Shown: positions 17,800-26,472, numbered from the stretch's first letter. The stretch: DNA of 37,989 bases from JABSOG01 sp041583135 (GCA_041583135.1 JBFHGJ010000054.1:1-37989); one strand, 5' to 3'. Notes: generated by a model not told the origin, from the letters alone. Translations and numbers: made by a program.

Positions 17800-19022
17800 T
17801 AGGCCATTCCTTCATGACTAAATTTCAACATCGACAACGCCTGTCGGCTGCAACTGAGCGCCCCATCAGGACTACTGGCCGTTGCAATTGCCCAGGCGGC
17901 GCGGTCAAAACTGTGTTTAACCTCTGGCAGACAATCCCCCTCATTAAAGCGCACATTTACCGCCAGTACACCTTCAAGATTTTGTGCCGCATAGGTGCCA
18001 TCAACCGAGGTGATAGGACGTGGATCAGGTTGTTGCAATAAAAACGCAATAGCGGCACTTGGCCCATCGCTTTTGACGCGCAACCGCTCAGGCGAGATGG
18101 ATCCGCCGATGGCATCAAGGGCGCACAAACGGTAAAGATCAACTCCCGTCGCCAGCTTCACCAGTTGTGGAATATTATCGCCACCAACCCGAGTATGGGT
18201 TTCAATAAAATAAAATTGCTGTTGCGCCGTCACAATCAGCTCAGAATGACTGGCGCCGTTGGTGATCCCAAGCGTCGTCAAGCAGCGCTGCACATACAGT
18301 GCGATTTGCTCGGCAACACAGCTCTCAAGCCTCGCAGGAACCAGATGACCACTTTCGACAAAGCTTTGCGGATCTTTGAACTTCTCAGTAATGGCAACAA
18401 CATGATGTATGCCATTTTGGCTAAACGCTTCGACACTATATTCATCGCCCACAACAAAAGGCTCTATCAAGCAAGGAAACTCAATGTCACTGTCATCGCT
18501 CAGCAGCTGTTCGGCAGTATTGGCCGACACCCCATGGCTACCCGTACCATCGACAGGTTTAATGATAAAACGCTCAACGGCCAATTGCTCTTTGACAAAG
18601 CCTGCAAGCTCGTCACGATTTGCCAACTTGGCCGATGACGCCTGACACAGCCCGCTAGCCACCAATGCTTGCCGCATCTTGAACTTGTCACCGGTCAGTT
18701 CAAGCACCGCATGTGTATAGCCAAAAGGCAATCCAAGAGCTTGAGCAATAGCCAGAGCATTGGGCTGCGCGCCATCGTGAAAGGCACATACCCGCTCAAT
18801 CGGGTGATGTCTATCGATGGTCTCGGCCAGTTCAATTAAAAACGCCAAACTATCGTCCTTTGAAAAAATCGCCAAATGGCGATACGTTCTATCTTGGTCG
18901 CCCGCCATCAGGGTATCTCGTAGTACCAACCAACTGATCTCACAACCCGCTTCAAGCAATTGGTCATGGGCCTCACGAATGCCGCCAACCACCAGCACAT
19001 GTGTTTTTTTGTGACTTGTCAT
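17799..19022 (-). CDS. ATP-grasp ligase 2, L-amino-acid-ligase type
   Basis: 407 residues from the ATG at 19020-19022. A TTG two codons upstream is in frame, but GGGAG touches it directly while lying six bases from the ATG. The order is an N-terminal Rossmann-like domain, KPVDGTGSHGV (155-165), EPFVVGDEYSVEAF (187-200), GASHSEL (256-262) and FIETHTRVGGDNI (272-284). All the ATP/Mg2+ residues of the family appear present. The C-terminal 110 residues would complete the amino-acid pocket. It is related to ligase 1 in layout, so the pair may come from duplication, but they have diverged strongly. Confidence 0.87.
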   Translation of the reverse strand: MTSHKKTHVLVVGGIREAHDQLLEAGCEISWLVLRDTLMAGDQDRTYRHLAIFSKDDSLAFLIELAETIDRHHPIERVCAFHDGAQPNALAIAQALGLPFGYTHAVLELTGDKFKMRQALVASGLCQASSAKLANRDELAGFVKEQLAVERFIIKPVDGTGSHGVSANTAEQLLSDDSDIEFPCLIEPFVVGDEYSVEAFSQNGIHHVVAITEKFKDPQSFVESGHLVPARLESCVAEQIALYVQRCLTTLGITNGASHSELIVTAQQQFYFIETHTRVGGDNIPQLVKLATGVDLYRLCALDAIGGSISPERLRVKSDGPSAAIAFLLQQPDPRPITSVDGTYAAQNLEGVLAVNVRFNEGDCLPEVKHSFDRAAWAIATASSPDGALSCSRQALSMLKFSHEGMA

Positions 19023-19032
19023 TGCCAACTCC

Positions 19033-20277
19033 CTATTGACTGTCCGGCGCTGTAGCGACGATGGTCAGCCCAATAGCCGTTTCAATTTCGTGCTTTAGCG
19101 CAAAGATGGCATCGTGACCTTGCTCCACCAGCATAAAGTGACCGACTCTATCGGCCGAGCTGGTTGCGCTTTTTACCCTATCGCCGGGCTTGATATACCA
19201 CTCAAATGACCGCACTGCCGGATGGGTATGCACCCAATCAGCCACTTCACAACGGCAGACTTCTCCCTCTTGTGACGCGGTGATAAAAAAGATGGCGGCA
19301 ACAGCATCTTGAGTAAGTGGTTTTTCAAGGTCGGGATCCAGCAGCATATTGAGATGCAACCCATAAAGATCGACCCCCAAGCTTAAAGGCACCAAATCAG
19401 AGGCGATTTTATCTCCGCCGGGACGCGGATTGACCTCAACCACGCAAGGACCACTGTCGGCGTTGATCAGCTCAACATGAAATACCCCGGTAACTAAGCC
19501 AAGGGCCTTACAGGCATCAACAGCAACGCTCACCATCTGCTCACCCAGTTGCGCGGGAACATTGGCAGGGCTAACATGGCCCAACTCGACAAAATAAGGC
19601 AAGGGAGTTTTGAGCTTGGCCGTTATGCTGTCAAAATAAACCTGACCTTGCTTGATCGCCAGCTCAACACTGTATTCTTCCCCTTGCAGCAATTGCTCCA
19701 CCATAAAATGACGGCGGTTGGTAAAGCCCATAAACGCGGTATCGACATCTTTGAGTGCCCCATAGCGCGCTTTTAACTCATCGAGAGTGCCAATCAACTC
19801 CACCGCCAAGCTAGAGGAAGACGCCACAGGCTTTAACACCATAGGAAAAGGCACCTTTGACGCTAACTGGTCTAACCCTGTGGCGTCATCCACAAGGGCA
19901 TACTTTGCCGATGGCACCTGATGCTCGGCGTAAGCTTTGCGGGCAAAATCTTTATTCACCCCCAACAGCGCCGCATTGGCATCAAGCCCCGCCAGCCCGA
20001 AGCGCTGACAAATAGCACCAGCAATCGGCGTCGCCAGTTGACTGCCGGGCAACGCTGCGCTCAAAGACACTTCGGTTTGCAGTTTTTCAACAGCGCCAAA
20101 AGCACTTTTTTGGCAGTTTAAGTCCACCTCGACAATAGCGGCGCAATCATGGTAATAACCGTAGCGTTTGGCGTTGGCGACATCACGAGTCAGTACATAG
20201 ACATTGATTTTGAGCGCCTTGGCTGCGGCAAAGTAGCCCAGCCCAAAAAAAGAAGGTTCAAGCAATAATAGGTTCAT
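19033..20277 (-). CDS. ATP-grasp ligase 3, L-amino-acid-ligase type
   Basis: 414 residues. MNLLLLEPSFFGLGYFAAAK starts a biotin-carboxylase-like N-terminal domain. VLKPVASSSSLAVE (147-160) is the nucleotide loop, FMVEQLLQGEEYSVEL (191-206) follows, then GVFHVEL (264-270) and VVEVNPRPGGDKI (279-291) with the Glu/Asn metal ligands and canonical R-P-G-G-D. It is the first of the three ligases to be translated, 5 bp after the DadA-like gene, and the closest of the three to the consensus of dipeptide ligases such as BacD. Which amino acids it joins is unknown. Confidence 0.88.
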   Translation of the reverse strand: MNLLLLEPSFFGLGYFAAAKALKINVYVLTRDVANAKRYGYYHDCAAIVEVDLNCQKSAFGAVEKLQTEVSLSAALPGSQLATPIAGAICQRFGLAGLDANAALLGVNKDFARKAYAEHQVPSAKYALVDDATGLDQLASKVPFPMVLKPVASSSSLAVELIGTLDELKARYGALKDVDTAFMGFTNRRHFMVEQLLQGEEYSVELAIKQGQVYFDSITAKLKTPLPYFVELGHVSPANVPAQLGEQMVSVAVDACKALGLVTGVFHVELINADSGPCVVEVNPRPGGDKIASDLVPLSLGVDLYGLHLNMLLDPDLEKPLTQDAVAAIFFITASQEGEVCRCEVADWVHTHPAVRSFEWYIKPGDRVKSATSSADRVGHFMLVEQGHDAIFALKHEIETAIGLTIVATAPDSQ

Positions 20278-20282
20278 GGTCT

Positions 20283-21521
20283 TTACTCAAATCGGGTTAG
20301 GCTAAAGGGCGAAATATCAAGCCCAACAGGTTGGTTCAACATATGTGCACTGAGCAGTTGCGCACTAATCGGCCCAAGGGTCATACCAATATGCTGATGA
20401 CCGGTCGCCAGATAAATATTCGGATGATTGGGCAGCGCGCCAATCATCGGCAAACCATCGGGTAGTGATGGCCGGTTGCCTGTCCAGCACTCCAGTTCTT
20501 TGGCTTGTGACAGGTCGATTAAATCGCCCAGTGCACCGCGCATATAGTCAAAAATGCTTGCATTGGGGCGATTGCGTTTGGCATTGACCGGAGATTGCAG
20601 CTGCACAATACCGGTCATGCGAAAACCGTCACTGGTCGGTGAAATCGACAGATTACGCTCTTTGATCAAAGTATGTCTGTCTACCACCGGCTGGGGGGTC
20701 GAAAAGCGGATGGCATAGCCGGTTTCGGAGATCAAAGGCAGTTTTAAGCCCAACGGCTTTAGCAGTTGATAATTTCCGACTCCGGCGCACATGGCGAGCT
20801 TATCACCAACCACAATATTGCCGTCTTGCAGCGTCACCGACACGCCAAAAGGGGTGTGATTGACGGTTTCGACATTTTGATAGATAAATGTCACGCCTCT
20901 GGCTTTAAGTGCCCGATGAAAGGCATCGACCAACCGATAGGGAGAAGGCACATAATAGATATCTGCAATTTCTCCCACCTGATGTAAGCGGCGTTGATGA
21001 TTCAAATAAGGAAAGTCTTTACCATCGATAAAACTAAAATCGATGTTGTGGGCTTTTCTGTCGGCCCAAATCCCTTTTTCTGCGGCAAATCCTGCTTGGC
21101 TCAAGTAGCCATAGTAGCGCCCTTGTTTACGGATCAGATCACTGTCGCCAATCAGCGTTACAATCGGTCGCCAAGCACTTTGTGCGCTCAAAGCCAAAGC
21201 CGTCAGTGATCTTGCAATCGCGGCACATTGGGCGTTGGAGGTGAGGTTAAACAACTTACCGAGCCAAGGCAGTGAATGATGAAAATGACTTGGCGGCAAC
21301 CATAAAGCCGGATAATCGCCATACATCAATCGCGGCAGATGCTTGAGCAGTGCCCGGTTGATCATGCCATGGAGATGATCGGTGGCAATAACGCCCCCAT
21401 TGCCATAAGAACAGCCTTTGGCGGGCGCCTCATCGATAACCGTGACTTTTGCTCCTGCCGCCGAAAGATAATAGGCGCACGATAGACCGACAATACCGCC
21501 GCCGACAACAATCACCGACAT
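20283..21521 (-). CDS. FAD-dependent D-amino-acid dehydrogenase-like oxidoreductase (DadA family)
   Basis: 412 residues. VVGGGIVGLSCAYYL (5-19) is the FAD-binding beta-alpha-beta start; the next Glu binds the ribose (VIDEAPAKG). The C-terminal signature GNRPSLPDGLPMIG and LATGHQHIGMTLGPISAQ is typical of DadA and hydroxyproline/opine-type amine dehydrogenases. It should oxidise a C-N bond next to a carboxylate, giving an imine that hydrolyses to a keto acid. Its start lies 10 bp inside the end of the M20 gene, showing coupling. In this pathway it could split an N-linked intermediate or process a D- or N-alkylated amino acid; which one is unknown. Confidence 0.87.
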   Translation of the reverse strand: MSVIVVGGGIVGLSCAYYLSAAGAKVTVIDEAPAKGCSYGNGGVIATDHLHGMINRALLKHLPRLMYGDYPALWLPPSHFHHSLPWLGKLFNLTSNAQCAAIARSLTALALSAQSAWRPIVTLIGDSDLIRKQGRYYGYLSQAGFAAEKGIWADRKAHNIDFSFIDGKDFPYLNHQRRLHQVGEIADIYYVPSPYRLVDAFHRALKARGVTFIYQNVETVNHTPFGVSVTLQDGNIVVGDKLAMCAGVGNYQLLKPLGLKLPLISETGYAIRFSTPQPVVDRHTLIKERNLSISPTSDGFRMTGIVQLQSPVNAKRNRPNASIFDYMRGALGDLIDLSQAKELECWTGNRPSLPDGLPMIGALPNHPNIYLATGHQHIGMTLGPISAQLLSAHMLNQPVGLDISPFSLTRFE

Positions 21522-22861
21522 ACAGCCTCCCGGCCCGCAACCATACGTCGTCGCAGTAAATGACGATAGAACTGCATTGCCTTGACCATGGCTTTGGTGC
21601 CGACCCGCTCGTTCACGCCATGCAGCAGCGCCAAATCGGCCAGCGACAATTCAAATGGAATAAAACGATAAAGATTGGTCGCCACTTCGGGATAGTGGGC
21701 GGCGTCTGATGAGGCTATCATCGCCCCTTCGGCGATGCGCGCCTTAGGAAAAACCGTCGCTATCGCCTCACTGATGGCATTAAAACCATCGCAGTTTGAC
21801 GACGACACCCTTGATGGTTCACTCGCTGAAATCACCTCAAGCGTTGCTAACTCAGCTTGAAGTAAAGACTGAATTCGCGCCACCGTAGCGTTGACACTTT
21901 CTCCGGCGCTCAAGCGCAGATGCAACACCGCCTGCGCTTTGTTGGGCAACACATTTTGCTTAATACCGCCACTTAACATCGTCACCGTGAGCGTCGTGGC
22001 ACTTTGCGCTTTAAAGAACGGGTGATGACTAAACTGCTTATTGAGCAGCCTTTGGCTATCGTCATCGGACAAAAAGGCGTTGGCTATCTGCCGCATATCA
22101 CGATAAAAGCTGAGCTTGGCTATTTCATCATTATCGACCGGCGTCGCAAACTCGGCTTTTATCTCACCTATCACCTGACATAAGCGCTCGATGCAGTTTT
22201 GCTCAGGCGGCAATGCGCCATGGCCTGCTTGCCCTCGAACCTCAAGCTTCAAGTTTACAAAGCCTTTTTCACTGCAACTGACAAGCCCAATCGGCGCTGC
22301 TATCTGCGCCACCAGATCGGTCATGATGGGCGTGCCTTCATCGTACAAACAGTCGAACTGCTGCATGGTTTGTTGAAAATAGGCATTAATGTGGGCGGCA
22401 CCACGGGCGCCACCGGTTTCTTCATCGTGACCGATGGCGACACTAAAGGGTCGCTCAAATGCAACCTTGTCACTTAACAACTGCTCCAGCGCCGCCAAAA
22501 ACGCGATCATCGGCCCTTTGTTGTCCAGCGCCCCACGCCCCCACACCGCACCATCGGCAATTTCACCGCTAAATGGTGGGTAGCGCCATTGCTCAATCGA
22601 GCCTTGGTCTACCGGCACCACATCGGTGTGGAACACAAACAAGTCTGGGCGCGCATCAGTCAACCCACCAAAATGCAACACCTTGGCATATTGATTGACC
22701 GTCACCACCTCGGCAGTGGTAAACGTTAACGGAAACCGCTGCGCCAAAGCTTCAAACAGTGCGATGAAACTTTGATGGCAATCATCATTTGTGCGACGTG
22801 TGACGGTATCAAAACTGAGGGCGACCGACAGATGCTGAGCCAGTTCGATTTCGCTAGCCAC
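21512..22861 (-). CDS. M20 family metallopeptidase/amidohydrolase (PM20D1/carboxypeptidase S-like)
   Basis: About 449 residues, no signal peptide, so cytoplasmic. FVFHTDVVPVD supplies His78 and Asp80, WGRGALDNKG supplies the bridging Asp113, and GHDEETGG supplies Glu147 (base) and Glu148, all as in two-zinc M20 enzymes. The lid domain follows, with AGHGALPP. The layout resembles carboxypeptidase S and the PM20D1 N-acyl-amino-acid hydrolases. AAGGAG is directly after the upstream stop and best spaced for GTG at 22859-22861; a TTG one codon before is possible. Within the operon it may remove an acyl group or trim a peptide intermediate, possibly paired with the GNAT protein. Confidence 0.87.
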   Translation of the reverse strand: MASEIELAQHLSVALSFDTVTRRTNDDCHQSFIALFEALAQRFPLTFTTAEVVTVNQYAKVLHFGGLTDARPDLFVFHTDVVPVDQGSIEQWRYPPFSGEIADGAVWGRGALDNKGPMIAFLAALEQLLSDKVAFERPFSVAIGHDEETGGARGAAHINAYFQQTMQQFDCLYDEGTPIMTDLVAQIAAPIGLVSCSEKGFVNLKLEVRGQAGHGALPPEQNCIERLCQVIGEIKAEFATPVDNDEIAKLSFYRDMRQIANAFLSDDDSQRLLNKQFSHHPFFKAQSATTLTVTMLSGGIKQNVLPNKAQAVLHLRLSAGESVNATVARIQSLLQAELATLEVISASEPSRVSSSNCDGFNAISEAIATVFPKARIAEGAMIASSDAAHYPEVATNLYRFIPFELSLADLALLHGVNERVGTKAMVKAMQFYRHLLRRRMVAGREAVCR

Positions 22862-22872
22862 CAATGAACTCC

Positions 22873-24312
22873 TTACGCTTTTACCAAACGCTGTTTGACA
22901 ATCTTCTGATACAGCAGCGGCATCGCAATTTCGGTAGAGAAATTGTCGAAGATATAAGCCATCTGTGGGTCAATCGGTTGTCCGGCTTTGTAGTTGCCAA
23001 TCAACTGATGCATAAACTCGGCGATATAGGCTGCGACGGTATCGGCAGAGTCGAGCGGTAACGTGCCATAAGCACCGGCAACATCTAAAACAGCCGCCTT
23101 GGCCACCAAATACAACTGTTCAAAACTGGCAGACTTGATGGTGTCATAACCGCCCGCTCGGTTGATTGGCGCAAACGGATTCTCGTAACGAGCCCCTTGA
23201 CCGGTCACCTCATCGACAATGATCTGCGCAATAATAGGAGCCATCAATACGCCGGTACGACCGGTACCGGTCGCAAGGTATAGTCCCTGCTGGTTGGTTT
23301 GGCCGATAAAAGGCTTGCCATCGGCTGTAAATGGACGGTATGCCGCTAAGGTTCCGAGCAAGCTGGCATTGGCAAATTGATTGCTGATCTGATTGATGAT
23401 GCCGTCAAACAGGAAATTGATCTCACCGGCGGTGGCGCCACCGTTGTTGACAGGCTCAAGCGTCGGTCGATTGGTCGCACCGACATATAGGCCGTTTTTA
23501 CGGGGCACCGCATGACTACCACAGGCGCCATGACGATTCGGCGTACGAATGACGGTATCGATATTGACGGTATTTTCCAACAACAAGGCCACCCCTTTGC
23601 CACCATACATCGGCGGTAAATCGAGGCTGGCATATAACTCATGACCCAGCAGCTTTTCAGCCTGCGCACCGGCAGCCAAAATCACTTGATCAAACGATTG
23701 GGTTTGACCATCGGCACTGCGAACTAACCATGTTTTGCCATCATCCATGCGACTGACACTGGTGGCGGCTTGAGCAATGACTTGCGCCTTTGGATTGGCG
23801 TTGATAGCACCGAGTAACGACAAGTGTAAGGTTTCAGCATCAAAACCGGCTTCGCTTGGAATATAAATGGCCTTTTGCACCTGACAATGCGCACTTGGCT
23901 GCATCAAAGGAATGTCGCTGGCTTGGAGCAATTCATAGCGGTCGCCGTTTTGTTTGATCTTGTCTATCATCACCTCGATAGCAGCCAAGTCACCGGGCCC
24001 GCCGACACTATTGGCAAAAACGATGGCGCCTTCATTGAGGTAAACCGATTGACCACTGTCTTGCTCGATTTGTCCCAGCCATTGCCGAAAAATTTTATGG
24101 GCCGCAAGACACATCTTGATTTGGTCGCTGTCTTGGTTATCGACGGTGATCTCCGAGTAACTGCCCTGCATACCACCGGCAACCCGTGAAGCGCTATGGC
24201 TTGGGCCTGCGTGCGGGTCAAACAAAGTACATTGGTGTCCTTCGGTTATAAATTGATAGGCGATGGCCTTACCTACGGCGCCGGCGCCAATCACAGCAAT
24301 ACGTGTTGTCAA
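22873..24312 (-). CDS. FAD-dependent amine oxidoreductase (DAO fold) with C-terminal extension
   Basis: 479 residues. AVIGAGAVGKAIAYQF (6-21) binds FAD; VILAAGAQAEKLLG and YLATGTGRTGVLMAPI are conserved DAO-family patterns also found in glycine oxidase and sarcosine oxidase. The core ends near residue 380. About 95 further residues, mostly helical, have no counterpart that I recognise in ordinary DadA/ThiO proteins. The start is TTG with AGGAGA well spaced; no ATG is nearby. It lies 2 bp after the GNAT gene and close to the SbnA-like gene. In staphyloferrin B synthesis the SbnA adduct is cut by the NAD enzyme SbnB, which is absent here, so this flavoprotein is the best candidate replacement. 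Confidence 0.85.
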   Translation of the reverse strand: MTTRIAVIGAGAVGKAIAYQFITEGHQCTLFDPHAGPSHSASRVAGGMQGSYSEITVDNQDSDQIKMCLAAHKIFRQWLGQIEQDSGQSVYLNEGAIVFANSVGGPGDLAAIEVMIDKIKQNGDRYELLQASDIPLMQPSAHCQVQKAIYIPSEAGFDAETLHLSLLGAINANPKAQVIAQAATSVSRMDDGKTWLVRSADGQTQSFDQVILAAGAQAEKLLGHELYASLDLPPMYGGKGVALLLENTVNIDTVIRTPNRHGACGSHAVPRKNGLYVGATNRPTLEPVNNGGATAGEINFLFDGIINQISNQFANASLLGTLAAYRPFTADGKPFIGQTNQQGLYLATGTGRTGVLMAPIIAQIIVDEVTGQGARYENPFAPINRAGGYDTIKSASFEQLYLVAKAAVLDVAGAYGTLPLDSADTVAAYIAEFMHQLIGNYKAGQPIDPQMAYIFDNFSTEIAMPLLYQKIVKQRLVKA

Positions 24313-24314
24313 AA

Positions 24315-24857
24315 CTACTCTCCTGGTTTAATTGCAATGCTTTGTAAATAATCGATTGATTGGTACATGTATGAGCCACCGATGGCTTTACCTTCTACCA
24401 CGGCGTAACCGGGCAAAACGCCCCACTCAATAAACCCCATGCGCTTCCACAAGGTTTCGGCTGCGGTGCCGACACGGGCATCGAGCAATAAGGTAGTGAT
24501 GCCTTTTTCTCGGCATAACGCACAAACGTAATGCAGCGCCTTTTGAATGATCTTTCGGCCACGAAATTCTGGTGACACTATCGCTTTGGAGGCGTTAGCC
24601 AAATGCTGGTTGTTGGGGTCGGATTTAAATGAGATCAGAACATGAAAGACGATTTTCCCTTGCACTCTGGCCACTAAAAAGCCTTCGCTGACGCTGTCGA
24701 TAAGCGCGGTGATATTGGCGATATATCGCTGTGCCTGTGCTTCAGACAGTGCAGCGGCAAAGCCGACGGTTCGCTCTTTTTGTGCCACGGCATTGGCCAT
24801 CACCACCAGCTGCTTGGCATCTTCATCGTTGAGCTGTTCAAGCCATTGAAATTGCAT
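24315..24857 (-). CDS. GNAT family N-acetyltransferase
   Basis: 180 residues. The acetyl-CoA pyrophosphate loop is in motif A, AIVSPEFRGRKIIQKAL (92-108, R-G-R-K), followed by ITTLLLDARVGTAAETLWKRMGF, the typical motif B. AAGGAA is six bases before the ATG. It lies 22 bp after the SbnA-like gene and 2 bp before the flavoprotein. Possible roles are acetylating a biosynthetic amine, later removed by the M20 enzyme, or self-protection by acetylating the product. The sequence does not decide between them. Confidence 0.88.
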   Translation of the reverse strand: MQFQWLEQLNDEDAKQLVVMANAVAQKERTVGFAAALSEAQAQRYIANITALIDSVSEGFLVARVQGKIVFHVLISFKSDPNNQHLANASKAIVSPEFRGRKIIQKALHYVCALCREKGITTLLLDARVGTAAETLWKRMGFIEWGVLPGYAVVEGKAIGGSYMYQSIDYLQSIAIKPGE

Positions 24858-24879
24858 GAATAATTCCTTAAAAGTTGGG

Positions 24880-25833
24880 TTAAGCGGTCACTTGGTTGTC
24901 TGCTAACCACTGGGGGTTGTAGACAGTGCTTAAATACTTGATGCCACCGTCAGCCAGCAACATCACGATATTTTTGCCCGTATCAAAGCTCTGACTGACC
25001 TGCGTCGCAGCGTGGATAAGCGCACCGGACGAACCGCCAAGCAATAGACCAAACTCTCTGGCACAGCGATTGACCTCGGCAAAAGCATCTTTGTCACTGA
25101 CCCTGAGCTTATGGTCGATAAAGCGCTCGTCGAAATTGCCCGGCACGAAGCTCAGCCCGGTGCCGTTTTGTAAAAAGGGTTTGTATTGACCGCCAAAAAT
25201 GGTCGAACCCAAAGGCTCAACGGCAACGACTTCGATGGTTGGCTTAACCGATTTGAGATATTTGGCCGTGCCGCACAAACTCCCACCGGTACTCACTGCG
25301 CCGACCAGCACGTCGATTTCTCCTTGCAACTGCCGATACAATTCTTGCCCGGTGGTCACAGCATGAAACTCATTAGACGAAGGATTGTTGTATTGGTCGA
25401 GATTGAGCATATGGGGGTTTTTCATTGCCAATTGACGCGCCTTTTCAATCCGTGCCTTTTGATAGCCGCCATATTCATCGGTTTGTGTGACAATACAAAC
25501 TTCGCCACCGAATGCCCGAACCAAGTCAATATTGGCCTTGGGGGTCTTAGGATCCATAATACACAACAGCTTAAAGCCCATGTTGGCACACAGCATGGCA
25601 AGGGCATGACCAAGGTTGCCCGACGAAGACTCCACCACTGTCATGCCCTTTTTCAACTTGCCGCTGTCGATGGCATTGTAGATAAGGCCGATGGCGGTGC
25701 GATCTTTGATGCTGCCTGAAGGGTTGAAATATTCCAGTTTACCGATGAAACGGTGGCCTTTATGGCTCAGGTAGGCCAAATCGATTAACGGTGTGTTACC
25801 CACCAACTGATCTATACCACTGACTATGTTCAT
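24880..25833 (-). CDS. SbnA-like PLP-dependent synthase (2,3-diaminopropionate / N-(amino-carboxyethyl) amino acid synthase)
   Basis: 317 residues, fold type II PLP enzyme. Lys43 in SGSIKDR holds PLP. ESSSGNLGHALAM (68-80) has S-G-N-L-G as in SbnA, where cysteine synthases have S-G-N-T-G. VSTGGSLCG (180-188) replaces the CysK GTGTGG phosphate loop, and EPLGSTIFGG resembles the SbnA stretch AKGSVIFG. SbnA uses O-phospho-L-serine and glutamate to make N-(1-amino-1-carboxy-2-ethyl)-glutamate, the precursor of 2,3-diaminopropionate; relatives make aspartate adducts such as those in EDDS and aspergillomarasmine. The upstream SerK-like gene supplies the phosphoserine logic. The amine partner is not determinable. 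Confidence 0.88.
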   Translation of the reverse strand: MNIVSGIDQLVGNTPLIDLAYLSHKGHRFIGKLEYFNPSGSIKDRTAIGLIYNAIDSGKLKKGMTVVESSSGNLGHALAMLCANMGFKLLCIMDPKTPKANIDLVRAFGGEVCIVTQTDEYGGYQKARIEKARQLAMKNPHMLNLDQYNNPSSNEFHAVTTGQELYRQLQGEIDVLVGAVSTGGSLCGTAKYLKSVKPTIEVVAVEPLGSTIFGGQYKPFLQNGTGLSFVPGNFDERFIDHKLRVSDKDAFAEVNRCAREFGLLLGGSSGALIHAATQVSQSFDTGKNIVMLLADGGIKYLSTVYNPQWLADNQVTA

Positions 25834-25951
25834 AAATTTTCCGTGTTAGGTTGTTTTTCGCACGAGCAAAGCCACAGCAATTGCGCGCAATGCTGAGTTT
25901 ATTTGCAGACGAGGTTTAACCAGAGCCTGACCTAAGCCATGCCCAGATTGT

Positions 25952-26338
25952 TCAGCGCAACTGTTCGAGAGGTATATCGACTGAATCGATATTGGCGCTA
26001 AATATGTGCTTGGTTGATTTAATCGGCAACCGATCGCCACATTCGGCAGCGGATTTGATCAGCGCCACGTCAAAAGCGATGCCCGAGTGGGTTTCGACCA
26101 CACGGATATCATCGCTGTTGTAATCCAGTAAAGCGCATGGGATCTTGCTCAGACCAACCCGACGGGCGGCTTCAAGACGGTGATGGCCATCCATGACAAT
26201 GTGACTTTCCCTATCGACCACAATGGGCCTAAGCCAGTGGCCCTTTTCGACAATCTGTCGGGTCAGATATTCGACATGTGTTGCATCGACAAGTTCATGA
26301 GGTCGTAAGACTTCAATGGCAATCAATTGCACGTTCAT
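25952..26338 (-). CDS. Compact SerK/SbnI-like free-serine kinase (ParB/Srx fold)
   Basis: 128 residues. L-R-P-H-E (11-15) places Glu15 where archaeal SerK has catalytic Glu30 (K-P-H-E), MDGHHRLEA (49-57) is the ParB/Srx nucleotide motif with the SerK-type D-G-H-H-R, and the C-terminus KSTKHIF...VDIPLEQLR mirrors the SerK end TTRHVL...DVKLEDLF. SerK and SbnI phosphorylate free L-serine to O-phosphoserine. This protein is about half their length, keeping the catalytic N-terminal part and the C-terminal motif but losing the middle. It is the first gene of the operon, 118 bp before the SbnA-like gene. A DNA-partition ParB role is unlikely at this size and context. Confidence 0.82.
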   Translation of the reverse strand: MNVQLIAIEVLRPHELVDATHVEYLTRQIVEKGHWLRPIVVDRESHIVMDGHHRLEAARRVGLSKIPCALLDYNSDDIRVVETHSGIAFDVALIKSAAECGDRLPIKSTKHIFSANIDSVDIPLEQLR

Positions 26339-26472
26339 ACTGACAAAATCCTCTATCCTAGCTGTTTCCTGAAAAAACCATAGTATGCGAATGTACTCAT
26401 CGAGCAGTGACGTTCCACCGATGAAAGTCCCGATATAACCAAATACCCTGACAACAGAGCAAACCCGTTTCA

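Noticed and set aside
24880..25833. Annotation as ordinary cysteine synthase CysK/CysM
   Set aside because: The S-G-N-L-G and V-S-T-G-G-S motifs and the E-P-L-G-S-T-I-F-G stretch fit SbnA, and the upstream serine kinase supplies its substrate.
25952..26338. ParB partition protein
   Set aside because: No helix-turn-helix or dimer domain, no parA or parS-like context, and the ends match SerK.
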